From Paludibacteraceae bacterium (GTDB taxonomy: Bacteria > Bacteroidota > Bacteroidia > Bacteroidales > Paludibacteraceae): DNA of 44,138 nucleotides. Where the stretch lies: positions 1 through 44,138 of the forward strand of contig JAKSNU010000008.1 in the NCBI GenBank assembly GCA_024399535.1. The letters run 5' to 3'. The position numbers and the translations under genes are program-made. The notes beneath the pieces were generated by a model that was given only the letters and a program-made list of their open reading frames with translations, had not been told where the DNA came from and did no database searches. This document shows positions 35,530-43,174 of the stretch, piece after piece; within the stretch, counting starts at the first letter, position 1; every line of letters starts with the position of its first letter.

Positions 35530-35601
35530 CGCGGAGTGGAGCAGTGGTAGCTCGTCGGGCTCATAACCCGAAAGTCGTAGGTTCGAGTCCTACCTCCGCA
35601 A
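35530..35601 (+). tRNA. Initiator tRNA-fMet (CAT)
   Basis: The cloverleaf is complete: acceptor CGCGGAG with CTCCGCA, D arm, anticodon stem TCGGG-CTCATAA-CCCGA, and a T arm GTAGG-TTCGAGT-CCTAC. Two features mark it as the initiator rather than the elongator: the C1-A72 mismatch and the three consecutive G-C pairs (GGG/CCC) under the anticodon loop. CCA is not encoded (ACT follows). Confidence 0.95.
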
Positions 35602-35613
35602 CTAAACAGACAG

Positions 35614-35658
35614 AAATCCAATTGCCACATTGTCGATTATTGGCAGTTGGATTTTTTT
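35614..35658 (+). terminator. Terminator or attenuator between tRNA-fMet and efp
   Basis: A 14-bp stem (35614-35627 with 35641-35654, one G-T wobble) is followed by a T run continuing to 35658. It would end the tRNA transcript, yet the efp ATG lies only 20 bases further on with no promoter in between, so some read-through is implied. Confidence 0.8.
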
Positions 35659-35678
35659 GAAAAATAAATTGAAAAGAT

Positions 35679-36242
35679 ATGATAAACTCTCAGGACGTTA
35701 AAAACGGAATGTGTATCCGTATGGAGGGACACCTCTACTTCGTAATCTGGTTCGAGCATCGCAAACCAGGTAAAGGCAATACTATCATGAATGTGAAATT
35801 CAAGGATGTCGTTGATGGACGTGTCCTCGAGCGTCGTTTCAACATTGGCGAGAAATTGGAAGATGTACGTGTAGAACGCCGTCCGTTCCAGTTCCTTTAC
35901 AAAGAAGGCGAGGACTATATATTCATGAATCAGGAAAACTACGAGCAGGTGCCTATCGCTCACGACCTTATCACAGGTGTTGACTTCCTGAAAGATGGTA
36001 TGATTTGCGATGTCGTTATCGATGCTTCAGCTGATACTATCCTCTTCGCTGAGTTGCCTACCAAAGTTGAACTTCAGGTGGAATACACCGAGCCTGGTTT
36101 GAAGGGCGATACTGCAACTAACGCAACAAAACCAGCAAGATTGGAGACTGGCGTTGAAATCCGCGTGCCTCTCTTCATCAACGAAGGCGAGACCATACGC
36201 GTTGACACTCGCGACGGAAGCTACTGCGAGCGCGTTAAGTAA
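35679..36242 (+). CDS. efp: Elongation factor P
   Basis: EF-P rescues ribosomes stalled at polyproline. The 187-residue protein has the three beta domains: a KOW-like N-domain with the tip loop EHRKPGKGNTIM (the Lys near residue 33 reaches the peptidyl-transferase centre), the OB middle domain with YIFMNQENYEQVPI, and the C-domain (TGVEIRVPLFINEGETIRVD). No earP, epmA or ymfI-type modifying enzyme is recognisable nearby. It is preceded by the initiator tRNA and followed by a terminator. Confidence 0.96.
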   Translation: MINSQDVKNGMCIRMEGHLYFVIWFEHRKPGKGNTIMNVKFKDVVDGRVLERRFNIGEKLEDVRVERRPFQFLYKEGEDYIFMNQENYEQVPIAHDLITGVDFLKDGMICDVVIDASADTILFAELPTKVELQVEYTEPGLKGDTATNATKPARLETGVEIRVPLFINEGETIRVDTRDGSYCERVK

Positions 36243-36263
36243 TCAACTATAATTATTGATATG

Positions 36264-36309
36264 AAAAAAAGGGCACTCATGCCGTAGCAAAGGCGAGAGT
36301 GCCCTTTTT
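36264..36309 (+). terminator. Rho-independent terminator behind efp
   Basis: A stem of GGGCACTC (36271-36278) with GAGTGCCC (36297-36304) is extended by A/T runs on both sides and ends in TTTTT. It lies 21 bases after efp and 12 bases before the next gene. The A/T flanks make it potentially active in both directions. Confidence 0.8.
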
Positions 36310-36321
36310 AGATTTTGCGCA

Positions 36322-36852
36322 ATGAAAAAGTTAGAGACCGAAGAGATAATAAGGATATCAACCGAAGAGTTCAAACGAGCTTCGAAGACACCTCTCGTTG
36401 TCGTGCTCGACCATATTCGCTCACTGAACAACGTAGGCTCTATTTTCAGAACATGCGATGCCTATAGGGCTGAACGTATGGTGCTTTGTGGTATTACTGC
36501 CACCCCACCGAATGCCGAGATTCATAAAAGTGCTCTTGGCGCAGAGTTCTCGGTTGACTGGGTGCACTACGATGACACACTCGAAGCTATCAGCGACCTA
36601 AAACGTGATGGTTACACAATCCTTGCCATTGAGCAAGCGACTGACTCGACAATGCTCGACGACTTCACCCCTGAAAATGGTGCCAAATATGCCATCATTA
36701 TGGGAAACGAGGTGAACGGAGTGCAACAAGAGGCAATCGACATGGCTGACCGTTGCATCGAGTTGCCACAATATGGAACTAAACATTCGCTCAATGTTGC
36801 CGTGACAGCAGGCATTGTTATTTACAACCTGACAATGAAGATGATACAATGA
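36322..36852 (+). CDS. SpoU/TrmH-family RNA 2'-O-methyltransferase
   Basis: The 176-residue protein is a SPOUT methyltransferase with the three family motifs: NNVGSIFRTCDAY (about 38-50), IIMGNEVNGV (about 129-138) and LPQYGTKHSLNVAVTAGIVI (about 149-168), which form the trefoil knot for SAM. It is of minimal length without an extra RNA-binding domain, similar to TrmL, but whether it acts on tRNA or rRNA cannot be told. It overlaps mnmA (ATGA), another RNA modification gene. Confidence 0.9.
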   Translation: MKKLETEEIIRISTEEFKRASKTPLVVVLDHIRSLNNVGSIFRTCDAYRAERMVLCGITATPPNAEIHKSALGAEFSVDWVHYDDTLEAISDLKRDGYTILAIEQATDSTMLDDFTPENGAKYAIIMGNEVNGVQQEAIDMADRCIELPQYGTKHSLNVAVTAGIVIYNLTMKMIQ

Positions 36853-37874
36853 AAATCCTTGCAGCACTATCCGGAGGAATTGATTCGTCAGTGGCACTTA
36901 TGCTGCTGAAGCGTATGGGGTACGCTCTCGAAACTGCCACCTACCAGACAACGGCTGACACTACAGCCATTTGCGAAGCACACGCCATGGCTACAGCTGA
37001 AGGAATAACTCATCACACATTGGATATCCGCCAGGAGTTTCGCGAAAGCATCATCCAGTATTTCATCAACGAATATCTTTCTGGACGCACCCCAAACCCA
37101 TGCGTAATGTGCAATCCCACAATAAAATGGGGTAAACTTCTGCAAACGGCAGATAGTCTCGGCTGCTGCAAGATTGCGACAGGGCACTATGCACGAATAG
37201 GCGAAACCAACGGAAGATATTTCGTCAGCATGGGGCGCGACGCCCGCAAGGATCAATCCTATTTCCTCTACCGCCTCACTCAGGAGCAACTCGCAAGAAC
37301 AATCTTCCCTTTGGGCGAACTTACTAAAACAGAGGTCAGAGAGATAGCGCGCACCTATGGATATGACGAATTAGCTGAAAAGGGTGAAAGTCAAGAGATA
37401 TGTTTTATTCCAGATGACGACTATCGCTCTTTCCTTCGCGACAATCTGCCCGTAGGAACTATAAAACCCGGAAACTATATTGACAGCAACGGAAATATTC
37501 TCGGTCGTCACGAGGGATATACAAACTATACCATTGGGCAGAGAAAAGGGCTTAGGATAGCCTTCGGTGAACCACGATACGTCACAAGGCTGAACGCAAC
37601 GACCAACGAAGTCACCTTGGGAACTAAGGCGGAACTCACAGCACACGAATGCGCAATATGCGACATCATATACCAAAAATGGGAAAGATTTGACGACGGA
37701 GCAGAGGTTATGGCGAAATACCGCTATAAAACGCAAGCAGCGCCCGCACGTATCTACCACGATGGCGAAGAGGTCATTGTCAAATTCATAAACGAAGCAG
37801 ATGCCATTACACCTGGGCAATCTGTAGTCTGCTACGATGGCGAAGATATCGTCCTCGGTGGTGTTATAAAATGA
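36849..37874 (+). CDS. mnmA: tRNA-specific 2-thiouridylase MnmA
   Basis: MnmA puts sulfur on C2 of wobble U34 in Lys, Glu and Gln tRNAs. The 341-residue protein has the PP-loop LSGGIDSSVALML (residues 7-19), the first catalytic Cys in CVMCNPTIKW, the GHYARI motif, and the second Cys in ESQEICFIPDDDY, then the C-terminal barrel domains. It sits between the SpoU methyltransferase and xseA with 4-base overlaps on both sides. Confidence 0.93.
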   Translation: MKILAALSGGIDSSVALMLLKRMGYALETATYQTTADTTAICEAHAMATAEGITHHTLDIRQEFRESIIQYFINEYLSGRTPNPCVMCNPTIKWGKLLQTADSLGCCKIATGHYARIGETNGRYFVSMGRDARKDQSYFLYRLTQEQLARTIFPLGELTKTEVREIARTYGYDELAEKGESQEICFIPDDDYRSFLRDNLPVGTIKPGNYIDSNGNILGRHEGYTNYTIGQRKGLRIAFGEPRYVTRLNATTNEVTLGTKAELTAHECAICDIIYQKWERFDDGAEVMAKYRYKTQAAPARIYHDGEEVIVKFINEADAITPGQSVVCYDGEDIVLGGVIK

Positions 37875-39160
37875 TGACTATGAAAACTATATCATTGTTT
37901 GAGGCTACAAGTAGGTTGAAGGACCATATCGAACTATGGGATGAGAACAAATTCTGGGTCACCGCTGAAATCAAGAGTATCAACTTCCATCCATCTGGGC
38001 ACATCTACTTGGAACTCATCGAGAAAGCAACAAAGTCAGACAACACGTTAGCCGAAGCTCGAGCCACCATTTGGCGGAACGTGGCAGGCAAGATAGTCAG
38101 CAAACTGATGCTCAAAGCTGGGATAAAGGTGCTTCTACATGCTTCATTCAACTATAGCCAGCGTTACGGCTTGTCCATCAACGTAACCGATATAGACCCC
38201 ACATACACCCTTGGCGACCTCGAACGACGCAAAAAAGAGATAATCGAACGACTTACCATCGGTGGATTGATTGATCGGAACAGACACTTGTCACTTAACA
38301 TTCCTGCAAAAAGGATAGCCGTTATTTCGTCAGCTACAGCAGCAGGATATACCGATTTCATCAATACGCTGAACGGCAACAGATATAATTTCCGTTTCTA
38401 CACCAAACTATTCAATGCAGTAATGCAGGGCGACGAAGCCGAGGAGTCAATCATCAAAGCACTGACAATGATTCCCACTGAGCGTTTTGACGCTGTAGCC
38501 ATCATCAGAGGAGGTGGGGCATCCACCGACCTCTTGGCATTCGACTCTGAAGCATTAGCGACAGCATGTGCCCGCTTCAATCTGCCGATAATCACTGGGA
38601 TAGGTCACCAACGCGACACTTCAATAGTTGATATGGTGGCATACCACAACGCAATTACTCCTACAGCCGTAGCTGAATATTTCATATCCAATATGCTCGA
38701 ATTGCAGAACCGATTGAACGAAATCAACGCAGAACTCTCGACAGCAGCAACTATCTACGTCCGGCAGGCTAAAATGCATCTTGACAATCTGGGTAATGGT
38801 ATGGCGAGGGCAACCGAAATGGCTTTGAGGTTATATTTCCGCCAGACAGAATCGCTGAGACGGGAGATTGAATCGGCAGCGGTATTGACATTCAGAAGGT
38901 GCAAGGAACAGATTGTTGCATTGAACCATAGACTGAATGAGTCTGCCGTAATGCAATGCCAGGCATACAGACGTGAACTCATATCGCTGGAAAGGCAGAT
39001 TGAACTGATTGACCCCAAAAACATACTGAGGAAAGGCTATTCGCTTACCCTCCATAAAGGCAAACCCATCAACGACCCAACGCAACTGCAGTCAGGCGAC
39101 GAAATTCAGACAATATTCCATAATGGCAAGATCGTTTCTGTGGTAAGAGGTGAAAATTAG
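37871..39160 (+). CDS. xseA: Exodeoxyribonuclease VII large subunit
   Basis: XseA is the catalytic subunit of ExoVII. The 429-residue protein has an N-terminal OB fold (FWVTAEIKSINFHPSGHIYL), the nuclease core (AVISSATAAGYTDF, IIRGGGASTDLLAFDSEALA, TGIGHQRDTSIVDMVAYH) and a long coiled-coil C-terminal part ending ILRKGYSLTLHKG. The start may be 37871 or the third ATG at 37880. No xseB gene for the small subunit follows; the region downstream is accessory DNA. It overlaps mnmA by 4 bases. Confidence 0.93.
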   Translation: MMTMKTISLFEATSRLKDHIELWDENKFWVTAEIKSINFHPSGHIYLELIEKATKSDNTLAEARATIWRNVAGKIVSKLMLKAGIKVLLHASFNYSQRYGLSINVTDIDPTYTLGDLERRKKEIIERLTIGGLIDRNRHLSLNIPAKRIAVISSATAAGYTDFINTLNGNRYNFRFYTKLFNAVMQGDEAEESIIKALTMIPTERFDAVAIIRGGGASTDLLAFDSEALATACARFNLPIITGIGHQRDTSIVDMVAYHNAITPTAVAEYFISNMLELQNRLNEINAELSTAATIYVRQAKMHLDNLGNGMARATEMALRLYFRQTESLRREIESAAVLTFRRCKEQIVALNHRLNESAVMQCQAYRRELISLERQIELIDPKNILRKGYSLTLHKGKPINDPTQLQSGDEIQTIFHNGKIVSVVRGEN

Positions 39161-39300
39161 CACAGACGTGTCACGCATATTAGCGCGAGAAGAGAAGATT
39201 CCCCATATACTACCTCCCCGACAGGGGAGTAGTATACGCGTGTCACACGCGCGTCACAGATGCGTCACGCATACACGCGCGCTCGCATGCGCACGTGGGA
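39161..39300. repeat. GC-rich tract with 11-bp-spaced GTCAC repeats
   Basis: GTCAC occurs at 39170, 39242, 39253 and 39264; the last three are spaced exactly 11 bases, one helical turn. The 39170 copy and the 39264 copy share GTCACGCATA and a following GCGCG. Around 39236-39297 long alternating purine-pyrimidine runs occur (ACGCGTGT, CACACGCGCG, CGCATGCGCACGTG). The base composition differs sharply from the AT-rich neighbourhood. Confidence 0.65.
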
Positions 39301-39636
39301 GGGCAAATACATTTACGGCGTATAATTACCCAAAATGGCGCACAATGGCGTACTATTACCGATAATCGCCCGAATCTACTTTCCCGAAAGCCGTACCTTT
39401 GCACCAGATTTTAACGGGGTTCATTTTCCACTGAGAATCAATCGTCATTATCTGAACCTTATGTTCTCACTTAGTTCGTACTTGTTTTCAAGTACAATCC
39501 AAGGCGAAACAAGGGTAAACATAGTGTGCACCAAACATAAACATCTGTATATCAAAATGAAAAATTACTTTAGAGCTTTTATTCATGAAATGATTTCTAA
39601 TTGGAGACATATTCATCGAAGTTTTTGTAGATTTCA

Positions 39637-39667
39637 TTGTCCATACGAAATAAAATCATTATCTTTG
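39637..39667 (+). promoter_or_regulatory. Promoter of the AAA-ATPase_like gene
   Basis: TTG (39637-39639), 20 bases, TATCTTTG (39660-39667) and GCAG. It fixes the start of the following gene at ATG 39692 and argues against the longer open frame beginning at 39335. Confidence 0.65.
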
Positions 39668-39691
39668 CAGCGGAATTTAATTTGTCGCATT

Positions 39692-41257
39692 ATGGGTCAG
39701 TACATCAACATCGGGAATATTGATTTCGCCAGGGCACGCAAAGGCGAATATGTAGATAAATCTGCTGCAATTCAAGTCATTAACGATACCTTGGATACAG
39801 AGTTCTGCTACAGTTGCGTCACCCGTTGCCGCCGTTTCGGCAAGTCGATGACCGCCAAGATGCTGAACGCATATTACGACAAAACGTGCGACAGCCGTCA
39901 CCTGTTCGAGGATTTGGAGATTGCCAAGATGCCCTCTTTCGAGGAGCATTTGAACAAATATCCAACCATTTTCGTCGATATGACCTATTTCACCACTGAA
40001 TATCGGAAAAATCCTGACATCGTCAAAATTATAAAAGAGACAATAAAAGAAGATCTGAAAGCAACCTACCCTGATGTGAAGATGAAAGATTCATGTTCGC
40101 TGATGGATGCACTTTTCAGAGTGGCGGACAGCACCAAGGAGCGTTTCGTTATGATTATTGACGAGTGGGATGCCATCTGCCGTGAGTTTGACGATGTGCC
40201 AGAGGTGATGGACGAATATGTTGATTTACTCCGCAATATGTTCAAAAGCAGCATAAGCGGTCGTGTCTTCGTCGGTGTCTATATGACTGGCATCCTGCCT
40301 ATCAAACGTTACAACACCCAGTCTGCACTGAACAATTTCCGTGAGTATTCGATGGTAAAACCAGGCAAGATGGCTGCTACATTAGGCTTCACACCTGACG
40401 AGGTGGCTGCCCTCTGCCAAAAGCACGGAATGGATATGGAAGAGATGAAACGTTGGTATGATGGCTACAAGATTGGAAATCAAGAATCTATATTCAATCC
40501 CTATTCGGTCATGAACGCCATTATGGATAATGCTTACAGCAGCTACTGGCAGACAACCAGCGCATACGACATGGTGACAACCTACATCCAGATGAACTTC
40601 GAGGGGCTGAAAGACGACATTATCAAGATGATGGCTGGCGAGAGCATTGACGTGAATACACTTACATTCCAGAACGACCTAAAAGCGATTGAATGCAAGG
40701 ACGATGTCCTCACCGTGCTGATTCACCTTGGCTACCTCTCCTACGACTATGAGACCAAGACCTGCCGCATACCGAACAAGGAGGTGGCAGAACAATTTGA
40801 ATCTGCCATCAGGAAGACTTCATGGAAAGAGGTAATCAAGGTCATAGAAAATTCCAAGAGGCTGTTGGAAGCAACCCTGAACCGTGATGAAGAGCTTGTA
40901 GCACGTGCCATTGACGATGCCCATTCGGAATACACAAGCTTCCTGACCTACAACAACGAGAATGCCCTCGCCTGTGTATTGGCGGTGGCATATATCTATG
41001 CACGTGAGGAGTATGTTGTACATCGTGAGTATGCGTCAGGCAAAGGTTTTGCCGACCTTGTAATGATTCCACGCAAGAACGTCAACAAGCCTGCCATAGT
41101 CATCGAGCTGAAATACAACACTGCCGTCAATACGGCAATCGACCAAATACACGAGAAAAACTACCCAGCCAAGATTCAGGAATACACCGACAACCTGCTG
41201 CTTGTCGGCATCACCTACGACCGAAAGAAGAAAAAGCACGTCTGCCGGATAGAATAA
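39692..41257 (+). CDS. AAA-ATPase_like / PD-(D/E)XK nuclease fusion protein, copy 1
   Basis: The 521-residue protein joins an AAA-ATPase_like domain (PF09820 type) to a C-terminal PDDEXK_9 (DUF1703) nuclease-like domain. The P-loop variant RCRRFGKS is at residues 45-52 and Walker B IIDEWDAI near 154-161. The nuclease core is GKGFADLVMIP (about 447) and IELKYN (about 468). Such proteins occur in many copies in Bacteroidales genomes and their role is unknown; a mobile or defence function has been suggested only by context. A frame open upstream to 39335 is not used, given the promoter at 39637-39667. The second copy lies convergently at 43175-44138. Confidence 0.85.
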   Translation: MGQYINIGNIDFARARKGEYVDKSAAIQVINDTLDTEFCYSCVTRCRRFGKSMTAKMLNAYYDKTCDSRHLFEDLEIAKMPSFEEHLNKYPTIFVDMTYFTTEYRKNPDIVKIIKETIKEDLKATYPDVKMKDSCSLMDALFRVADSTKERFVMIIDEWDAICREFDDVPEVMDEYVDLLRNMFKSSISGRVFVGVYMTGILPIKRYNTQSALNNFREYSMVKPGKMAATLGFTPDEVAALCQKHGMDMEEMKRWYDGYKIGNQESIFNPYSVMNAIMDNAYSSYWQTTSAYDMVTTYIQMNFEGLKDDIIKMMAGESIDVNTLTFQNDLKAIECKDDVLTVLIHLGYLSYDYETKTCRIPNKEVAEQFESAIRKTSWKEVIKVIENSKRLLEATLNRDEELVARAIDDAHSEYTSFLTYNNENALACVLAVAYIYAREEYVVHREYASGKGFADLVMIPRKNVNKPAIVIELKYNTAVNTAIDQIHEKNYPAKIQEYTDNLLLVGITYDRKKKKHVCRIE

Positions 41258-41273
41258 TTGCTATTTTTGGGCG

Positions 41274-41610
41274 TATAGGTCAAATTGCAGGCTGCAACAT
41301 GCCTCAATCCTCGATAAATACATGCCTTGCAGACGTGCCATTTCCACATGCAGGAAATAATAAAACGCTATCTAACTAAGAATCCGCGTCTTAAAGCTGC
41401 ACGAGCACTAAAGGAACTGATGAAGAAACTCAACTCTTCATCTTGCGAAGACTTTGAATCAGAATACGGCAAATGGAAGGATTACTGAAGAAAAGGAATT
41501 AGAAAAAAGTCCATGAAATGATATGGGAAAAAGATTGAATAAAAGGTTTATGCGATTCCTTTATGACTGTTATATTGTCATGCCAAAAGCAGCCTGCAAT
41601 TTGACCTATA
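41274..41610. mobile_element. MITE-like element with perfect 22-bp terminal inverted repeats
   Basis: Positions 41274-41295 (TATAGGTCAAATTGC...) and 41589-41610 are exact reverse complements over 22 bp and bound a 337-bp segment. The interior has no full transposase but includes a 46-codon frame (41348-41488) resembling a protein end. No target-site duplication is obvious next to the 22-bp ends, so the true ends may extend a little. It starts 16 bases after the AAA-ATPase_like gene. Confidence 0.7.
41348..41488 (+). pseudogene. Possible transposase C-terminal remnant inside the MITE
   Basis: An open frame of 46 codons (MQEIIKRYLTKNPRLKAARA ... GKWKDY) with good amino-acid character lies between the inverted repeats and has no promoter. 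The helical, basic sequence resembles the C-terminal end of a DDE transposase, but I cannot name the family. It is the expected leftover if the element arose by internal deletion of an IS. Confidence 0.4.
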
Positions 41611-41643
41611 GACCTCTTTTTTTACTGTTTTTATTTTCGGCCG

Positions 41644-41673
41644 CAAAGTTACGAATAATTTTTTGATTGACAA
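41644..41673 (-). promoter_or_regulatory. Strong promoter form pointing into the MITE, no gene behind it
   Basis: On the minus strand TTG (41671-41673), 19 bases, TAACTTTG (41644-41651) is a perfect consensus. Transcription would run into the MITE and then antisense into the 3' end of the AAA-ATPase_like gene. No minus-strand gene is visible there. Confidence 0.5.
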
Positions 41674-41777
41674 TGGATAAACTAAACTTTTTGTCAAAAA
41701 TTAAAGAGTCCGATACCTCAAAAGTGACAAAAATTAAAGAGTCCGATATGCCAAAAGTGACAAAAATTAAAGAGTAA
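41673..41777 (+). CDS. Possible 34-residue peptide encoded across a 33-bp tandem repeat
   Basis: The frame starts MDKLNFLSKIKESD and runs through two full and one partial copies of an 11-residue unit (KVTKIKESDMP-type), ending at TAA 41775-41777. The repeat length of 33 bp keeps the frame and the stop comes right after the last copy, which is suggestive of coding. There is no clear promoter on this strand and the product is very short and basic; it could equally be a chance reading of a non-coding repeat. Confidence 0.35.
   Translation: MDKLNFLSKIKESDTSKVTKIKESDMPKVTKIKE
41695..41775. repeat. 33-bp tandem repeat, two full copies plus a partial
   Basis: The unit CAAAAATTAAAGAGTCCGAT... starts at 41695, 41728 and 41761 (the last copy only 15 bases). 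Copies 1 and 2 differ at a few bases (ACCTC against ATGCC). Between 41778 and 42074 I see nothing further of note. Confidence 0.8.
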
Positions 41778-42074
41778 TATTAGTCAACCGGGGAACCGTC
41801 GTATTGATTCCAAGCGTTAACTGTTATATCTATCGATGCTATTATTGTAGCCAAAGACTCATATTTCTCTGCCTATGGAGGAATAAATGTCATTACACTT
41901 GACGCAAAGTATTGTAGAATCCTCATTATTTGTCCAAAATCTGAATAAAAATGTTTAGATAATGGCATGACACAAAAAAGATAAATTATTGATTTACAGA
42001 TGCGACCCATTATGTGAATATTAGAAAATGACGTTAGGTCAAAAATATTATACTCAACTATCAAAAAATATTCG

Positions 42075-42082
42075 TACATTTG
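42075..42082 (+). promoter_or_regulatory. -7 element of the 207-residue lipoprotein gene
   Basis: TACATTTG followed by CAATGTCAA lies 41 bases before the ATG. The same leader wording (TTCGTA...TTTGCAATGTCAA and TTTGTCAAACAAA) recurs before the second copy at 42926, showing the promoter was duplicated with the gene. Confidence 0.5.
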
Positions 42083-42123
42083 CAATGTCAAGTAACACAA
42101 TTTTGTCAAACAAAGAAATCATT

Positions 42124-42747
42124 ATGAAAAAATCAATTTTTTTGATGCTTACGGTAGCATTGTCATTGGCAGCATGTCATAACGTTAATCCACCGTCTGA
42201 TGAAATGTCAGACAAAATCATTGATGCATGTCATGATGCCATAGGTCAGCCATATAGCGCATTTGCCGACAGAATGTCGGAATTAGGTATTGAATTGATT
42301 ATCGGCGATAATCAACGTGGAGATAAATGGGATCACTATGGTTACTACGAAACAGATAAATTCGTAGTAGGTTGCACTTTCGAAAACGACACTGTGTTTT
42401 ACACCAAATATAATTTTGATTTCAAGAGTACTTTTGAAGATGCAGGTAAACAATACGTTAAAATCTCTGAAAAGATGTTTTCGTATGGTTGGAATGATTG
42501 GTACGCTCATGCGAAAAATACATACAGAGAAATGCAACTTCATCAGACTTTCGAAGATGAAATTGCCAATGTACTGAAACCAAATTTTGTTATTCGAGAA
42601 TTATACGAGAAGCCATATAATGAAAAAATCTTCATTGGATCTTCTGACCTTTGGATAGATGCAGTAGCATCATCAAGAACTGGAGTAAATTATATTGGAA
42701 TATATTTTGAATTAGCTGATGAATCAGAGATAGATAGATTAGAATAA
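42124..42747 (+). CDS. Unknown lipoprotein, copy 1 of a duplicated gene
   Basis: The 207-residue protein has a lipoprotein signal ending SLAAC (Cys18, from ATG 42124). The mature part is acidic and aromatic-rich (DHYGYYETDKFVVGCTF, FSYGWNDWYAHAKN) with no family I recognise. A longer frame from 42028 lies upstream of the promoter and is not used. A second copy of the first 60 or so codons follows at 42980. The gene is in the accessory region between two AAA-ATPase_like genes. Confidence 0.72.
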   Translation: MKKSIFLMLTVALSLAACHNVNPPSDEMSDKIIDACHDAIGQPYSAFADRMSELGIELIIGDNQRGDKWDHYGYYETDKFVVGCTFENDTVFYTKYNFDFKSTFEDAGKQYVKISEKMFSYGWNDWYAHAKNTYREMQLHQTFEDEIANVLKPNFVIRELYEKPYNEKIFIGSSDLWIDAVASSRTGVNYIGIYFELADESEIDRLE

Positions 42748-42925
42748 AACATAAAAAAGATTAGTGTACTGCATTAAAGGCAATGCGCATGATTACATTT
42801 ATATGATTTTGACAGAGATGTTTTAACAAGAATTCACAATGGGGGACAATTGGCTGATATTTCATTGGTTATATCTACTTAATGTTTTTAACAAGAAAGG
42901 AGGAGGCAATATGATTTTTTATTCG

Positions 42926-42933
42926 TAACTTTG
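42926..42933 (+). promoter_or_regulatory. -7 element of the broken lipoprotein copy
   Basis: TAACTTTG followed by CAATGTCAA, 47 bases before the ATG at 42980. It is a better consensus match than the promoter of the intact copy, so transcription of the broken gene may persist. Confidence 0.5.
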
Positions 42934-42979
42934 CAATGTCAAAACAAACAACTTTGTCAAACAAAAAAACTGAATCATT

Positions 42980-43174
42980 ATGAAAAAAAACAATTTTTTT
43001 GATGCTCACGGTAGCATTGTCATTGGCAGCATGTCATAACGTAAATCCACCATCAAGCGAGCAATCAGTAGGAATCATTGATGTCTGTAATAACAGCATT
43101 GGGAAATCGCCTGATGTTTTTATTAATGGGTTGAAAGAATTGGGGCTGGAGGCAACATTAGCACATCATGAGCG
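42980..43174 (+). pseudogene. Second lipoprotein copy, frameshifted in an A-run and truncated
   Basis: The DNA closely matches the start of the 42124 gene, including GATGCT-ACGGTAGCATTGTC. The ATG at 42980 is followed by eight A bases (42983-42990). With eight, the frame runs into a stop after 19 codons; with seven, it reads MKKTIFLMLTVALSLAAC and continues in homology through ELGLEATLAHH. The homology then stops where the 3' end of the convergent AAA-ATPase_like gene begins (stop 43175-43177). It is either a decayed fragment or, for the frame, a slippage-prone run. Confidence 0.75.

Larger units (their letters stand above)
39161..39691. other. Gene-free accessory boundary with GC-rich repeats
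   Basis: This 531-base gap has no credible gene. From the left it holds a bulged hairpin 39207-39219/39224-39235 (ACTACCTCCCC against GGGGAGTAGT) that may end xseA transcription. A GC-rich tract with GTCAC repeats follows at 39161-39300. A -7-like TACCTTTG lies at 39394-39401 with no gene directly behind it. A small perfect hairpin sits at 39478-39495, and the promoter of the AAA-ATPase gene at 39637-39667. Confidence 0.6.

Noticed and set aside
39394..39401. TACCTTTG -7-like element
   Set aside because: No TTG at the right distance and no gene within 290 bases; listed only as part of the gap description.
39335..39691. N-terminal extension of the AAA-ATPase_like gene
   Set aside because: The promoter at 39637-39667 lies inside it and the second copy and family start at the MGQYINIGN-type N-terminus; the open frame upstream is chance.
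41695..41775. Possible CRISPR array
   Set aside because: The 33-bp units are directly abutting without spacers and there are no cas genes.
41873..42109. 78-codon minus-strand frame
   Set aside because: No promoter, AT-rich composition, overlaps the promoter of the lipoprotein gene; no recognisable features.
42897..42925. Strong ribosome-binding-like AAGGAGGAGG followed by ATG at 42911
   Set aside because: The frame stops after five codons, and Bacteroidota rarely use strong Shine-Dalgarno sites; probably chance.
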